25,000 nt of DNA, from the NCBI GenBank assembly GCA_963575745.1, contig CAUYUJ010017890.1:91723-116722 (forward strand), given 5' to 3'. The position numbers were made by a program, and so were the translations under genes. Below are positions 8,826 through 17,800 of the stretch, in pieces; the first letter of the stretch is position 1, and the number at the start of each line of letters is the position of its first letter. The notes beneath the pieces were generated by a model. It worked only from the letters and a program-made list of their open reading frames with translations, made no database searches and had not been told where the DNA came from. This DNA comes from Prorocentrum cordatum (lineage: Eukaryota > Sar > Dinophyceae > Prorocentrales > Prorocentraceae).

Positions 8826-9013
8826 TCTCTGCGCAGGCCCCAGCGATGCCTCTGAGACCGAGGACCTGGGCGCTCTGCGCAGGCCCCAGCGACGCCTCTG
8901 AGCCCGAGGATCTGGACGCTCCGCGCAGGCCCGAGCGATGCCTCTGAGTCCGAGCGCCTGGACGCTCTGAGCAGGCCCCAGCGGCGCCTCTGAGTCCGAG
9001 CGCCTGGACGCTC
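8826..9013 (+). repeat. 46-bp tandem repeat, four copies
   Basis: The segment GCGCAGGCCCCAGCG recurs at 8831, 8877, 8923 and 8969, an exact 46-bp period. It is joined by GCCTCTGAGTCCGAGCGCCTG and GACGCTCTG. The last copy carries a short extra GGCGCTCTG. The GCGCTCTG end is shared with the preceding 30-bp repeat, so one may derive from the other. Confidence 0.92.
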
Positions 9014-10019
9014 TGGCGCTCTGAGCCCAGCAGACTAAGACAGGGCTTGCTAGCAGGGGCCAAGCGGCCTCAACAAGGGCCCCGTGCTCGCACGGGAATA
9101 AGGCGACAGCATACGTAGGAAGGCTCAGGGCGACGCGCTGCCCATTTTAGGGATCACTCACAGGAAGCGAGCCCAGTGGCCTCCACAAGGGCCCAGCGCT
9201 CCAGGGAACTATGCCATTGGCACCGCGGGTCTCTTGGGCCACGTTGGCCCCTCAAACCCCACGGCGTTCTGCAAGGGGCTAAGTGCGCCAGCTCCAGTTG
9301 GCCCCTGCTGCTCCTCGTCTTGGAAGATCGAGGTTCAACGTTCCGAATAAATGCAACTATTTCGAAGATCGTTTCTTCCAGCGTCAGCCACAGTGCCAGC
9401 GCAGCAACGCAGGTATCCTGCTCGGGCAGCAGCCTCAGCCACCGTGCCAGCGCAGCAGCTTGAGCCACCGTGACAGCGCATCACCGCCACCTTTGTGCCT
9501 ACCGCTGCAGCCCCGCTACCTCCACAATTCCGACTGACCCCCCGCTACTACCGCAAATCCCATTGCAGCCCAGCTACCACCACAGTTCCCACCGTTGCCT
9601 GGCGACCACCACAGTTGCCACCGCAGCTTCCCAACACCATGCGGTTCCCATTGTAGCCCCCGCTACCACCACATCTCCCACTACAACTTTCCACTGCCAT
9701 GCAGCTCCAGTCTTGGACGGGATCATGGTTTATTCGTATGTCCTGCGCGACTAGCCTTCGCCCGTCAGAAAAAAAGGCAGAGCAAGCAATGGCAGAACTG
9801 ACCGGCAGAGCTTAGAGAGCAGGTCAAAACTCGAATCCGCCCACCAGCACGCAACATGCCAGAGCGCACCAGGTCGCCGCATCGCCAACTCGTGCGCAGT
9901 GCTTCTTCGTGCGCGATGGGCAACTTTACAACCAACATGCCTCGAAGAGCCCAAAGCCATCCTTGCGCTTGCCCACGGAGATTTCAGGGAAAGGCACGCG
10001 TGCATTCAATATGTGTTTT
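9014..10019. other. Non-coding spacer with diverged duplications
   Basis: A segment near 9051-9103 (GGCCTCAACAAGGGCCC) is repeated in diverged form near 9168-9212 (GGCCTCCACAAGGGCCC). The CAGCCACCGTGCCAGCGCAGC segment near 9435 is repeated near 9463. From 9540 to 9700 a loose GCTACCACCACA motif recurs. A lone TTTACAACCA unit lies at 9923. No gene is recognised. Confidence 0.55.
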
Positions 10020-10136
10020 TTACTTGCCTGGTTGTAAAGTGCTCTTCCTGGTTGTAAAGTGCCCTTCTCGGATGTTGTAAGCTGGTTGTAAAGTGACCCA
10101 TCTGGTTGTAAAGTGCGCTTCTGGTTGTAAAGTGAC
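10020..10136 (-). repeat. 20-bp tandem array, TTTACAACCAG type, reversed
   Basis: Five or six units of CTGGTTGTAAAGTG with short variable linkers and one broken unit near 10070. It is the reverse complement of the array at 8417-8624, so the two form an inverted pair about 1.4 kb apart. Confidence 0.92.
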
Positions 10137-10140
10137 CCAC

Positions 10141-10290
10141 ACGCGGGGCGGGGGGGGGGGCCTCGGGAGGCAGGGGAGCCTCCCCCCGGGGGGGGGGCTC
10201 CAGGGCCCTCCTGGGCAAGGGCCCCCCCCCTCCCTTCCAAGGGCCCCCCCCTCGGCCCCCCCTCGCGCCGCCCCCTTCGTGCGCGCGCCG
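10141..10290. repeat. G-run/C-run low-complexity block
   Basis: Alternating G runs and C runs of up to about 10 bases, including GGGGGGGGGG near 10149 and CCCCCCCCTCCC near 10226. It could form quadruplex or foldback structures, and run lengths are uncertain. The following 10291-10515 is complex sequence with no feature seen. Confidence 0.8.
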
Positions 10291-10524
10291 CGGGCAGTTG
10301 CGGCAGCGTGCCTCCCACCTCTCTGGCCTCACGCAGGATATTCAGGCACCCGCCCATCCCAGACATCGCCTCCAGTTGCGTTGAAGCACGCGCACAGGTC
10401 GTTGCTCTGACGCGCGCAGTCCCACCAGCCCTGTAGGGCGTGAGTGGTTCAGGGGGCTTCCTCTTCCAACCCCCTTCTTCCCCTTCGGGAACCCTGAGAT
10501 CCGACGTAGCGAAAAAAGTTAACA

Positions 10525-10830
10525 TCGTGAAAATCCGCGCACCTGAGCCCCGGACCCCATCTTGCTGCGTCATGTTTCGAGCCTCATCGATCTGTGAGGG
10601 TCCCGGGGCCCGAAACAAGGCGAAACCGCCCGGCTCGAAAACAATTGGGTCGCCAGGATCTCAGGGAAGGGTTTGCCCCTCCCCCTCCCCCCTCCCCCTC
10701 TGGGCTTGGAGGGGGAGGTCCGCGGGTCACTTGGAGCGTCCAAGATGGCCTCGGCGAGAAGACACAAATCATCGTTGCTACTTCGGTCTGGGGCCCTTTT
10801 CGGCCTCCTGGGGGGAACGCCCACATGGTA
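10525..10830 (-). repeat. Dispersed repeat family S, copy 2
   Basis: In reverse complement it carries the family-S blocks in order: CGCCAGGATCTCAGGG-type sequence (about 10648-10668 on the + strand), AAACAATTGGG, and GGGACCCTCACAGATCG followed by CAAGATGGGGTCCGGGGCTC (10547-10610). The CTTGGAGCGTCCAAGATGGCC and GGTCTGGGGCCCTTTTCGGCC parts (10730-10810) have counterparts near 24740-24800. Limits are approximate. Confidence 0.62.
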
Positions 10831-10849
10831 CCCCCCTTCTTTGATCGAG

Positions 10850-11200
10850 CTCCTCCAAGATGGCTCCGAGATGCCCCCCAAGGCCCCAAAACGTGCCCCA
10901 AGAGGGCCCCAAGTGGCGCCCAGGGACCCTCCAAATGCCTCCAGGATGTCCCCAAGAGGCTCCCACGAGACCCCCAAGAGGCCCCAAGACGCTGCCCCGA
11001 GGCACCCAAGACGCTTCAAGCGGTCGCCAGGACCACCAAGAAGAGGCCCTAAGACGCCCCAAGAGACCTGCAAAACCGAAGCACCCAATACGCCAAGCGG
11101 TCCCCAGGACCACCAAGAGGACCTAAGACTTCCCAAGAGACCTGCAAGAAGCCGTCAAGAGACATCCGAAGAGACTGCGAGAAGCATCCAAGAGGCATCT
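10850..11200 (+). repeat. CCCAAGA-rich repeat with 77-bp duplication
   Basis: Short CCCCAAGA/CCAAGAGGC motifs every 10-14 bp, similar in texture to the large blocks at 13.7-22.3 kb. A segment with CAGGACCACCAAGA at 11028 is repeated at 11105, a 77-bp period. It lacks the AT-richer islands of the large blocks, so it may be a distant relative. Confidence 0.7.
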
Positions 11201-11217
11201 GGCCCTTCTGCGCTCGC

Positions 11218-11385
11218 CCTCCTCTTCCTGCTTCTCCTCCTCCTCCTCCTCCTCCTTCTCCTGGTCCTCCTCTTCCTCATCCGCCTACTCCTCCTCTTCC
11301 TCCCTTTTCAATCCTACCCACTCCCCCTCTCACTCGTCATCTTCCTCCTCCTCCTCGTCCTCCGATTCTGTCTCCATCCTCCCCC
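11218..11385 (+). repeat. CTC/CTT-rich pyrimidine array
   Basis: Imperfect CTC, CTT and CCT triplets, almost purely pyrimidine on the + strand, and more degenerate than the arrays at 1488 and 4641. Confidence 0.88.
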
Positions 11386-11938
11386 TCTTCGGGTATGATG
11401 TCTTACCCAGCACTTTCTTCCGCTGCATGCTCCTCCACATCCCTGATCAAGGCAGCTCGTTTGAACATTTTTTCTGGACGGGCTGGTGGGGTTACGCGAA
11501 GCGTCTAGAAATTCTCATTATATAACGTGCAGGAATTCTGGTCGCTGCGAATTATTGACTGGCCACTACCATCAGGGGACTGGGGCGTATCCGACGCGCA
11601 ACACGAGGTAGGACAACACTGGAGTGGTCAAGAGTGCGACTGGCACTGGCATGTAGGACAACACCGACGCTGGCAAACTTGGCTTCTTTTGCACGGATTT
11701 CTGATCCATTAGGGCGGTGCTTGCACTCCAGACAAGCGTGAATAATACCACCATTACCACCTTCGAGGGGGGACGCCATGAGGGTACCGGCTCAGGGCGG
11801 GAAGCATCGAAGCGGCGATACAGTCGGGGGCTTGACCTGAGGAGCCCAAAATAAGGAACGAGGCCCCCTCTTTCCATAAGTGAACCTTCGATTTCCGATC
11901 GAGAGCATCAGGAAAACCTGAGGCAAGCTGCGAAACAC
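11386..11938. other. Complex sequence, no gene assigned
   Basis: This is one of the least repetitive stretches. GTAGGACAACAC occurs twice (about 11610 and 11662). A minus-strand frame is open over 11572-11877 (about 100 residues) with a hydrophobic stretch near its middle, but its codon pattern is weak. It could be an exon of the membrane-protein gene upstream on the minus strand; I cannot show it. Confidence 0.4.
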
Positions 11939-13340
11939 TTAGGGAACGCGGAGCCCCTCCCCAACGAAAAGGGTTCCTTCTTCAAGACCCCTACTGTACA
12001 CCCCCGATGACAACTCCGCACGGTCGTAGGCGGCACGGCCGTCGGGCCCCCTCGTCGGCGACCGCTGGGCGACAGGGGGGTCGACGCCTCCCCCCCAGAG
12101 CCTGTCCCCCCCCCCCTGGCGCTGCCCCCGAGCCTTCGTGGTGCCGAGCATGGTCACGACGTTGGTGCACGACGTGGGCGAGGGGTTCGGCACCCACCTC
12201 GCGGGCAGCGCGTCCCAGTCCAGCCTCAACAGGGGCACCGCGCCCATCACCGCCTCCGTGGCCAGCACCTCCGCCAGGAGCAGAGAGCCCAGGCAGCCGG
12301 CGAAGAGGCGGTGGAGGAGCCCCGGGACCAGGGGCACGCGGAGCGGGCCCTCCTGCGCCTCCACCTCGGCGTAGGCCTCCCGGACGACGGCCTGGGAGCC
12401 CTCGCTCAGGAGCGTCCGGGCGAGCAGGCGGTCGACGTGGTAGACGAAGCCGACGACGAGGCCGCCGACGACGAAGGACAGCGGCAGCGACCGGCCCTGG
12501 GCAGCGGGCCCGGTGAGCACCAGCGCCGCGTAGGCGTAGGCGGCCAGGCCAGGCAGGACGAACCTCCTTGAAGGGGAACTGGGACACACAAATAAATACA
12601 CACAACAAAAAAAGATTCCCTATATTTTCCCATCTTTTCGGGGTTTCTGTCTTCCCCCCCACTTCCCATATCTTCCCATATTCTCTGGGGAATCGAGGAT
12701 GAATTGTGTCTGTGTGTGTTTTCCCCCTCCTGACTCCTCAGGGTGAAGATCAGGCAGGCCCCGCCGGCCAGCGAGAGCGAGTGGCCCCTGGCGGCCACGT
12801 GCACGAGCCGGTGCAGGAACACGTCGGACGCCTGCGCCTGCTTGTCCTGGTCCGCGACAATGGACAGCAGCACGAGCGAGGCGGGAGGAACAGACAACGG
12901 CACGAGCATACAAACTTTCGGAGGTCCGTGCGGACTTCTTGGATCGGCACTGGGCCCCCCCTCCCTGGCGCGCGGAGCGCGCCAGGGGCGGCGCCGGAGG
13001 CGCCGCCAGAAGGGCCCACTAGGACGAGGATAAATCCGTTCCAGAGCGTTCCAGAACACTCTCAGAGCGTTTCGGAACGCTCTGAGAAGGTCGCGACGCC
13101 CGAGACATCCTCCAGAGCCGCGGGATCTCAGAGATTCTCGATTTCTCCTCACCCTATGTTATCATCGTCCTGGCCGATCCGAGAAATCCGAGCCGATCCA
13201 AGAAATTCCCGCGCGGAGCTCTGGAGGTTCGTACTCGTGCCATCTTGTGCTCCTCGAGAGGTCACGAAGGCGAGCACAAGGAGCGGGCCCAGAGTGAGCT
13301 GGGAACGGAAGTTGACCACGAAATCACACCTGTCCGGGTC
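11939..13340 (-). CDS. Multi-exon membrane protein, unrecognised, partial
   Basis: Three exon-like segments on the minus strand share G/C-ending codons and hydrophobic helices. Exon A, about 13329-13230, reads DFVVNFRSQLTLGPLLVLAF and may follow a CAG| acceptor near 13329. Exon B, about 12914-12737, includes MLVPLSVPPASLVLLSIV and a helix ending LAGGACLIFTL. Exon C, 12566 to at most 11939, has FVLPGLAAYAYAALVLTG, LPLSFVVGGLVVGFVYHV and LLHRLFAGCLGSLLLAEVLA. B and C join in phase across a 170-nt intron. A to B is interrupted by the inverted-repeat element, and that junction is not resolved. At least five transmembrane helices seem likely. The 3' part of exon C, after about 12150, runs through G-runs and may include another intron. 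No start codon is assigned with confidence: ATG at 12908 opens exon B but may be internal. No family recognised. Confidence 0.6.
12567..12736 (-). other. Putative intron with GA donor and AGGAG repeats
   Basis: On the minus strand exon B ends CTGAG, the intron starts GAGTCAGG and ends TTCAAG, and exon C resumes GAGGTTC. This keeps the frame; a GT donor one base away would break it. AGGAG occurs at both edges (+ strand CTCCT at 12734-12738 and 12564-12568), like a target-site duplication. Just inside, the ends are loosely complementary (GAGGGGGAA...ACACACA against AAGGGGAAC...ACACACA). GA donors and AG|G acceptors are known in dinoflagellates. The interior is rich in ATGGGAA motifs. Confidence 0.6.
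12900..13234. repeat. Inverted-repeat hairpin element, copy 2, interrupted
   Basis: The left arm (12918 onward: TCGGAGGTCCGTGCGG, CTTCTTGGATCGGC) and the two GGA-loop hairpins match copy 1. Here the first hairpin is fully paired (CTGGCGCGC / GCGCGCCAG), where copy 1 has G.T pairs. The right arm breaks after GGGCCC (about 13016) and resumes at about 13189-13222 (GCCGATCCAAGAAAT...CGCGCGG). Complementarity extends outward to GGCACGAG / CTCGTGCC (about 12899-12906 and 13230-13237). It lies between two putative exons of the membrane protein gene and may act as, or lie within, an intron. Confidence 0.75.
13021..13171. mobile_element. Possible nested 151-bp foldback insert
   Basis: AGGACGAGGATAA at 13021-13033 and TTATCATCGTCCT at 13159-13171 are 13-bp inverted ends with one mismatch. 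They bracket the sequence that splits the right arm of the copy 2 element. Inside, CAGAGCGTT / AACGCTCTG forms a 9-bp hairpin near 13062-13084. No clear target duplication is seen, so this is a tentative call. Confidence 0.4.
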
Positions 13341-13344
13341 GGTA

Positions 13345-13743
13345 TGGAACATCACACGGTCTTTATGACTACAGTCATCGTGCTACCACAAGGAGCGATA
13401 GAGAAGGACCGAAGGAGCTTTCCTGGCCACGGGAAATACCTCTGCCATAGGTTCCACGACCTACATCTAAGGAACGGCCCGAAAACCAGAGCCTCTCCAG
13501 AGCCCAATGTTTTGTTCCAGCGTCTTGGCTGTATTGGCTGTCGTGGTAACACGAGGCACCCGCAAAACCCCCATCCCGCCACGTGTGCCCACACAAAGTC
13601 TGAACATCCGCCAGCGCACCTCTTGGCGCCGAGTGGGCGTGCCCTCTGGGCCCAGTCCTCTTAGCCTCAAGCCTCACTCCTGAGGAGTCTCTTACGGGGC
13701 CTGCACCCTGGGCTCCCCTGCATCTCGTCGCGATTTTTTTCGA
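13345..13743. other. Complex sequence, no gene assigned
   Basis: A + frame is open over about 13245-13664, but it lacks the G/C third-position pattern seen in the exons here. A minus-strand exon upstream of exon A could lie here; I cannot place one. No repeat copy or RNA gene is recognised. Confidence 0.4.
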
Positions 13744-15306
13744 GGGCCCAAGAGGGCCCCAAGACGAGCCAAGTTGGCCCCGAGTCGTCGAACGATCGCT
13801 CCAAGACGCTCAAGATGGCCCCCAGACGGCCCAAGAGGCCTCCAAGAGGCCTCCCAAGAGGGCCCCAAAAGGGCAAAATCATAAATTTCCCATTGGACTT
13901 TGAACGATTCGGGCGTTCTCGCCTTTTCGGCTTCCCGACGGCCTTAGAGGCTCCCAAGACCGCCCCAAGACGGCCCAATAGGCCTCCAAGAGGGCACCAA
14001 AACCGCCCAAGAGGGCACCAAGACGGCCCCCCAAACTGCCCAATAGGGCCCCCAGACGGCCCCACAAAGGGCCGAAGAGAGTGAACACGAACGGAAAATC
14101 CGAGCCTTCCGCCCCAAGAGGCCACCAGGAGGCCCCAGCGCAAAAGAGTCCCCAAGAAGCCCCGAAACAGCCCCCAAGAGGCGTCCAAACTGCCTCCAAG
14201 AGGCCCCCGAGAAGCCTCCCCACGACATCCCAGCGAACACCCAATCGGCTGCAGACCCACAGGCGAGGCACGGTGGCGGGATGGGCCGAGGGCCATCAAA
14301 TCCGCCGCCCCCTGCTTGCAGGGGTGCACGGCGTGCTGGATGAGCTGTTAGGTTTTGGTTTTGGCTCTTTTTCTAAAAGAACTCCCCAGTGGGCTTCGGC
14401 CCGTCCCGCCGGCCACCCTTCCAGGACCTCAATTCCCCAATTTCCTGCCCAAAAACGGCCGTTTCGCTCGGGACATCCTCAAACAATCGCGACGATGGCC
14501 CAAGATGGCCTCCAAGTCCGCCCGAGATGGTCCAAGACGGCCTCCAAAACGGCCCAAGAGAGTGCAAGACGGCCCAAGACGGCCCAAGAGGCCCCCCAGA
14601 GGCCTCCCAGACGGCCCAAGAGGCCTCCAAGAGGTCCTCCAGGAGAGTCCGAAGAGGCCAAAATCATTGATGTTCCATTGGTTTTTGAAGGATTTTGGCA
14701 TTTGCGCCTTTTCGGCTCTCCGACGGCTCAAGACGGCCCAAGAAGCCCCCAAGATCGCCCAAGAGGCCCCCAAGAGAGCCCCATGATGGCCCAAGTGGCC
14801 TCCAAGATGGCCCCTAGAGGGCCCCAAGAGGGCCCAAGAGGCCTCCAACACGCCCAAGATGGCCTCCCAGACGCCCAAGATGGCCTCCAAGACGGCCCTG
14901 GAGCATTCCAAGCGGGCCCCAAGTCGGCCCATAGAGGCCCCCCAAACGGCTTCCGACGGCTTCAGACGTGCCAGGAACCCACCAAGATGGCCGAAGTTGG
15001 CTCGAAGCTGGCCCGAGACGGCCCAAAAAGCCCCACCAAAGATCGCCCAAAGCTTGCCCAAGAGGCCTCCAAGACGGCCAAGATGACCTTCCGCCTGCCC
15101 ACGTGTTCCCCGAAGGCTTTCCAAACCGATTCGGGGAACACGTGGTCCGATACCTTGGCAGGTCTGGCCTCAACGTTCGGCCACATAGGCGCTTCCAAAA
15201 AGGCAGGGGGCGGCGGTGATTCGCCGTAGGCGTCTTCGATATGCATGCCCATTCCGAACTTCAGCATGGGGGACACGGATCCTGAGGGACACGGGTCCCG
15301 GACCTC
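13744..15306 (+). repeat. CCCAAGA higher-order repeat, block A
   Basis: Short GGCCCAAGACGG / CCTCCAAGAGG units fill most of the block. They are broken by AT-richer islands of about 70 bp that start CAAAATCA and end CTTTTCGGCTYYCCGACGGC (13874 and 14659). Further unique-looking segments are CACGAACGGAAAATCCGAGCC (about 14090), CCCCCTGCTTGCAGGGG (about 14310), CGTTTCGCTCGGGACATCC (about 14460) and a 16-bp-stem hairpin (15099-15145). It ends at GGACCTC next to the Penelope-like element. The order is shared with blocks B and C. Long Trp/Leu/Gly-rich frames on the minus strand follow from the repeat. Confidence 0.9.
15099..15145. other. Conserved 16-bp-stem hairpin in block A
   Basis: CCACGTGTTCCCCGAA and TTCGGGGAACACGTGG are perfect complementary arms around a 15-nt loop (GGCTTTCCAAACCGA). 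The same hairpin occurs in blocks B and C, with one arm mismatch in B. Confidence 0.9.
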
Positions 15307-15612
15307 AAAGAAGAAGAAGAAGAAGAAGAAGACCTGTTTCTTCACTGCAGTCCTCGGCTTATGTGCAAGTGCGCTCGCGCGCTCGGCGCCCGAGCGAAGA
15401 TACAAATATGTAGAGAAAATGTATATGCACTGGCGTGTACTGTATGCGCAGCTCTCGGCTCGCAGTCGCTAGGCCTTTCTGCCTCAGCGTCTTCAGGCAA
15501 CTGCTGGAGAGGAAATGGCTATGGCATGTTCCAACGCATGGTGTTGAAACATGTTGTTGCGCAAATTTGCCAGATCCGTCGTAACATTTTTGGCTGTGAG
15601 CTTCAACTTTAG
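15307..15612 (-). repeat. Downstream pLTR of Penelope-like element
   Basis: The 306-bp direct repeat on the 3' side of the element. In element sense it begins CTAAAGTTGAAGCTCACAG and ends in about eight CTT units. The reading frame of the C-terminal region runs into it as far as 15359. Confidence 0.92.
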
Positions 15613-15893
15613 CGGGTCCACCACATACCCCAACGTACCGCCCTCGTATGTGTGCAAGAAGAGTTTGATTGTTAGTCAGAGCAAACCGGAAACCATGAGT
15701 GTCCAGATGTTGCATAATTTCGCTTGGGATTGCCATCATTTCCTTGATTCGTCTGTTTGCCTCTCGGTGGAAGGGCAATACCAAAGTCAGGCATCTGGCC
15801 TGGGCCCCGTCACGGCAATGGCCGTAATCCACGCGGGCGTGCAGACCAAGTAAATGCATCCGCAATCCATGAGAAAAGGCCATCTACAGCTTG
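15613..15893 (-). pseudogene. C-terminal region of Penelope-like polyprotein
   Basis: This minus-strand frame continues the reverse transcriptase in a different phase from the frame that stops at 15894. It contains TLVLPFHREANRRIKEMM and FALTNNQTLLAHIRGRYVG. They resemble the segment after the reverse transcriptase in Penelope-like proteins, where LPY/LPF-type and R/N-x-NLL motifs are usual. No GIY-YIG endonuclease residues are seen before the pLTR. A TGA directly after GQFW and a phase change separate it from the reverse transcriptase. Confidence 0.65.
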
Positions 15894-16855
15894 TCACCAA
15901 AATTGTCCACTGTATCCTCTGGAGATTATGTTGGCCCCAAAGCGGGTCAGGTCCTGGGAGGCCCGTGCTGGATCCGAATTGTGCGTGAGGCGCCGTTTCG
16001 CCTCTTGCCGAATCCACGACCGAGCCAAGGACGGCGAATGGTGACTCGACGAAGGTATGTAGGCGTGCGGGTTCTGCGGCTTCTCGTAGAGCGAGACCTC
16101 CAGCACGCCGGTTGCGTCCCACCTGCCGGCCTTCTGGAACCTCATGTCCAGAAAAATTGCAGTACAGCGTGAAACGGTGAACTTGTAGTTGAATCGGCAT
16201 GTGCCCAAAGGCGTGGTACAAGGCGTGTTAAGGATGTCCTGAAACTGTCGCAATGCGTTCGCAGGCCCATTCCATACGAATAAGCCGTCGTCCAAATATC
16301 TCTGCCAAGATCGCGCGGCGATTTGTTGGTTTTGCAGGGCTCCGCGATACTGTTCATAGTAGAAAGCAGCCAAAGCAGCAATTTGTGGGGCACAGTCTAG
16401 CCCCATTGCTATTCCTTTGACCTGCCTGTAGAGATCCCCATCGAAGCTAAAGTAATTGTGAGACAGAAGGTGAACAAACATTGTTTCTACCAACTGTTTT
16501 GTTCACGCGGGAGTCGGGGTAGATATACTCCAATTGCCCACATTACAACATTTACACAATATTGCACATCGATGTTCAAGAAGAAGTCTGCGATGTCGAA
16601 CTCCACTAGGAACGCCGCCGGCTGCACCTTCAGGGTTTCATACGTAACGAGCGTCTGTCTGGAAGAGCACGTCACCCCTGGCAGCTGCGGCATAATAGGC
16701 TGTAGTACCTGTCCAATTCAATATGCCGCTCGTTTCCTCCAGTCCCCAATTGAATTAATAACTGGTCGCACTGGGACCAAGTGAGTCGGATAATTCTTAA
16801 GATTTTGCGTCTTCTTCATATCTATATCCTCCATCTTGCGTAGCTTGTACGTGCC
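15890..16855 (-). pseudogene. Penelope-type reverse transcriptase, broken
   Basis: This is the catalytic domain of the retroelement, which copies element RNA into DNA. Motifs on the minus strand, in order: finger motif VPVRPVINSIGDW (about 16755), motif A FLVEFDIADFFLNI with the first catalytic Asp (about 16590), motif B YRQVKGIAMG (about 16420), motif C RYLDDGLFVW with the Asp pair (about 16280), FLDM (about 16150), and the thumb signature LYEKPQNPHAYIPSSSHHS (about 16060) followed by FGANIISRGY. All catalytic aspartates are kept. Damage: an in-frame TGA at 16718-16720 after RKRAAY, a one-base phase change near 16493, and a TGA at 15894-15896. Entry from the upstream region also needs a phase change near 16850. 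The reverse transcriptase identity is firm; assignment to the Penelope-like class rests on motifs B and C and the thumb. Confidence 0.88.
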
Positions 16856-17800
16856 CTGGAACTTTGAATAGAAGAAGGGCGTCGCGCCTGATCGGAAACT
16901 TCGCCACAAGGACGGCCAGTTCCCAAAAATGTAATACAGTATTCTGTGAGACCACATACCCTGTATGCCGGAATGCTCGCGTAGTCGGGGGAAAACGACG
17001 ATAAATAGCGTCCCGATCTTGCATGGCTTGGCGTTCGTGCTGGGCGTCACGTAGGGGGGCATCAAACTCCATGTTGGCCAGGTGTGCCTTCATATCGTTC
17101 TGATATATGAAAACATTCTGTACCACCAAGGCCTGGAATTTGTCTGGGGGGCCCACGTATAGCAAATGCTGCAACTTCTTGATGTCATCAAGAACCCGTA
17201 CATCTCGTATATTGGATGAGTACTTGGTGCCATCTTCGTGAGGTGGCGCTGGACAACACGCATCAAATATCTGCACTCGTAAGTTTTCCAACCATTGGGG
17301 AATACGTGACACATATGGCCAACGTGATTCGTCATGCAGTTTGGGTAGCCATGTTTTGTTTGCCATGGCCCGATAGAGTCGTAACTCATGAGCACAAAAT
17401 GTGCTGTCGATGTGCAGTCTGCGATGTCGTGATCCTAGGAGCTGGCCTTGATGGAACTGGCTGCCGATGTCTTCGTCCCACTGCGGTTGAAGAGCCCGAC
17501 GGAAAAGGTACTCGCGATCATGTTGGACAGCATTGGCTTCTTCCATCATGCACTCTACTTTGAAATAGGCGTTCAACCAAATAGAGCGTTCGAATTTCTT
17601 CCAGCCCAACAACATGGACGTGTGATAACGATGAAACGAAGGTGCCATCACACATTTACCCCCAGTGCATCCAAGAAAAGTGGCTATCCGTGGGCTTAGC
17701 CCGACGAGGTCGAATATGCCCCTGGCTTGTATCCAGTGTCTCAGACGTGAGGGGCTCATGCGGCAAAGGAGCATACGGAGGTAATCCCATGAACTTTTAG
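16850..17800 (-). pseudogene. Penelope-like element, region upstream of RT
   Basis: An open minus-strand frame of about 310 residues, from roughly SWDYLRMLLCRMSPSRLRHW to LFKVPGHV, with varied composition and no internal stop. It includes FERSIWLNAYFKVECMMEE and KKLQHLLYVGPPDKFQALVV. I recognise no domain. It does not show GIY-YIG, integrase or RNase H motifs. It joins the Gly/Lys-rich linker only by a phase change near 17800, and the reverse transcriptase only by another near 16850. It probably corresponds to the N-terminal part of the reverse transcriptase ORF. Confidence 0.6.

Noticed and set aside
8662-9013. CRISPR array
   Set aside because: Repeats of 30 and 46 bp are directly tandem with no unique spacers, and the setting is a eukaryotic nuclear genome.
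9458-9466. CTTGAGCC, resembling a reversed spliced-leader end
   Set aside because: Only eight bases match. The word belongs to a local duplication whose other copy reads CCTCAGCC, so it is a substitution in a repeat.
10850-11200. Pro/Lys-rich protein encoded by the CCAAGA repeat
   Set aside because: Several frames are equally open and the residues follow the short repeat unit. There is no independent coding signal.
13245-13664. 140-residue + strand open frame
   Set aside because: Its codons lack the third-position bias of other exons here, and its start overlaps the better-supported minus-strand exon A.
15894-16720. Alternative genetic code with TGA read as Trp
   Set aside because: TGG is used for Trp in the same frames. 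Both TGAs lie in a frameshifted dead element, and dinoflagellate nuclear genes use the standard code.
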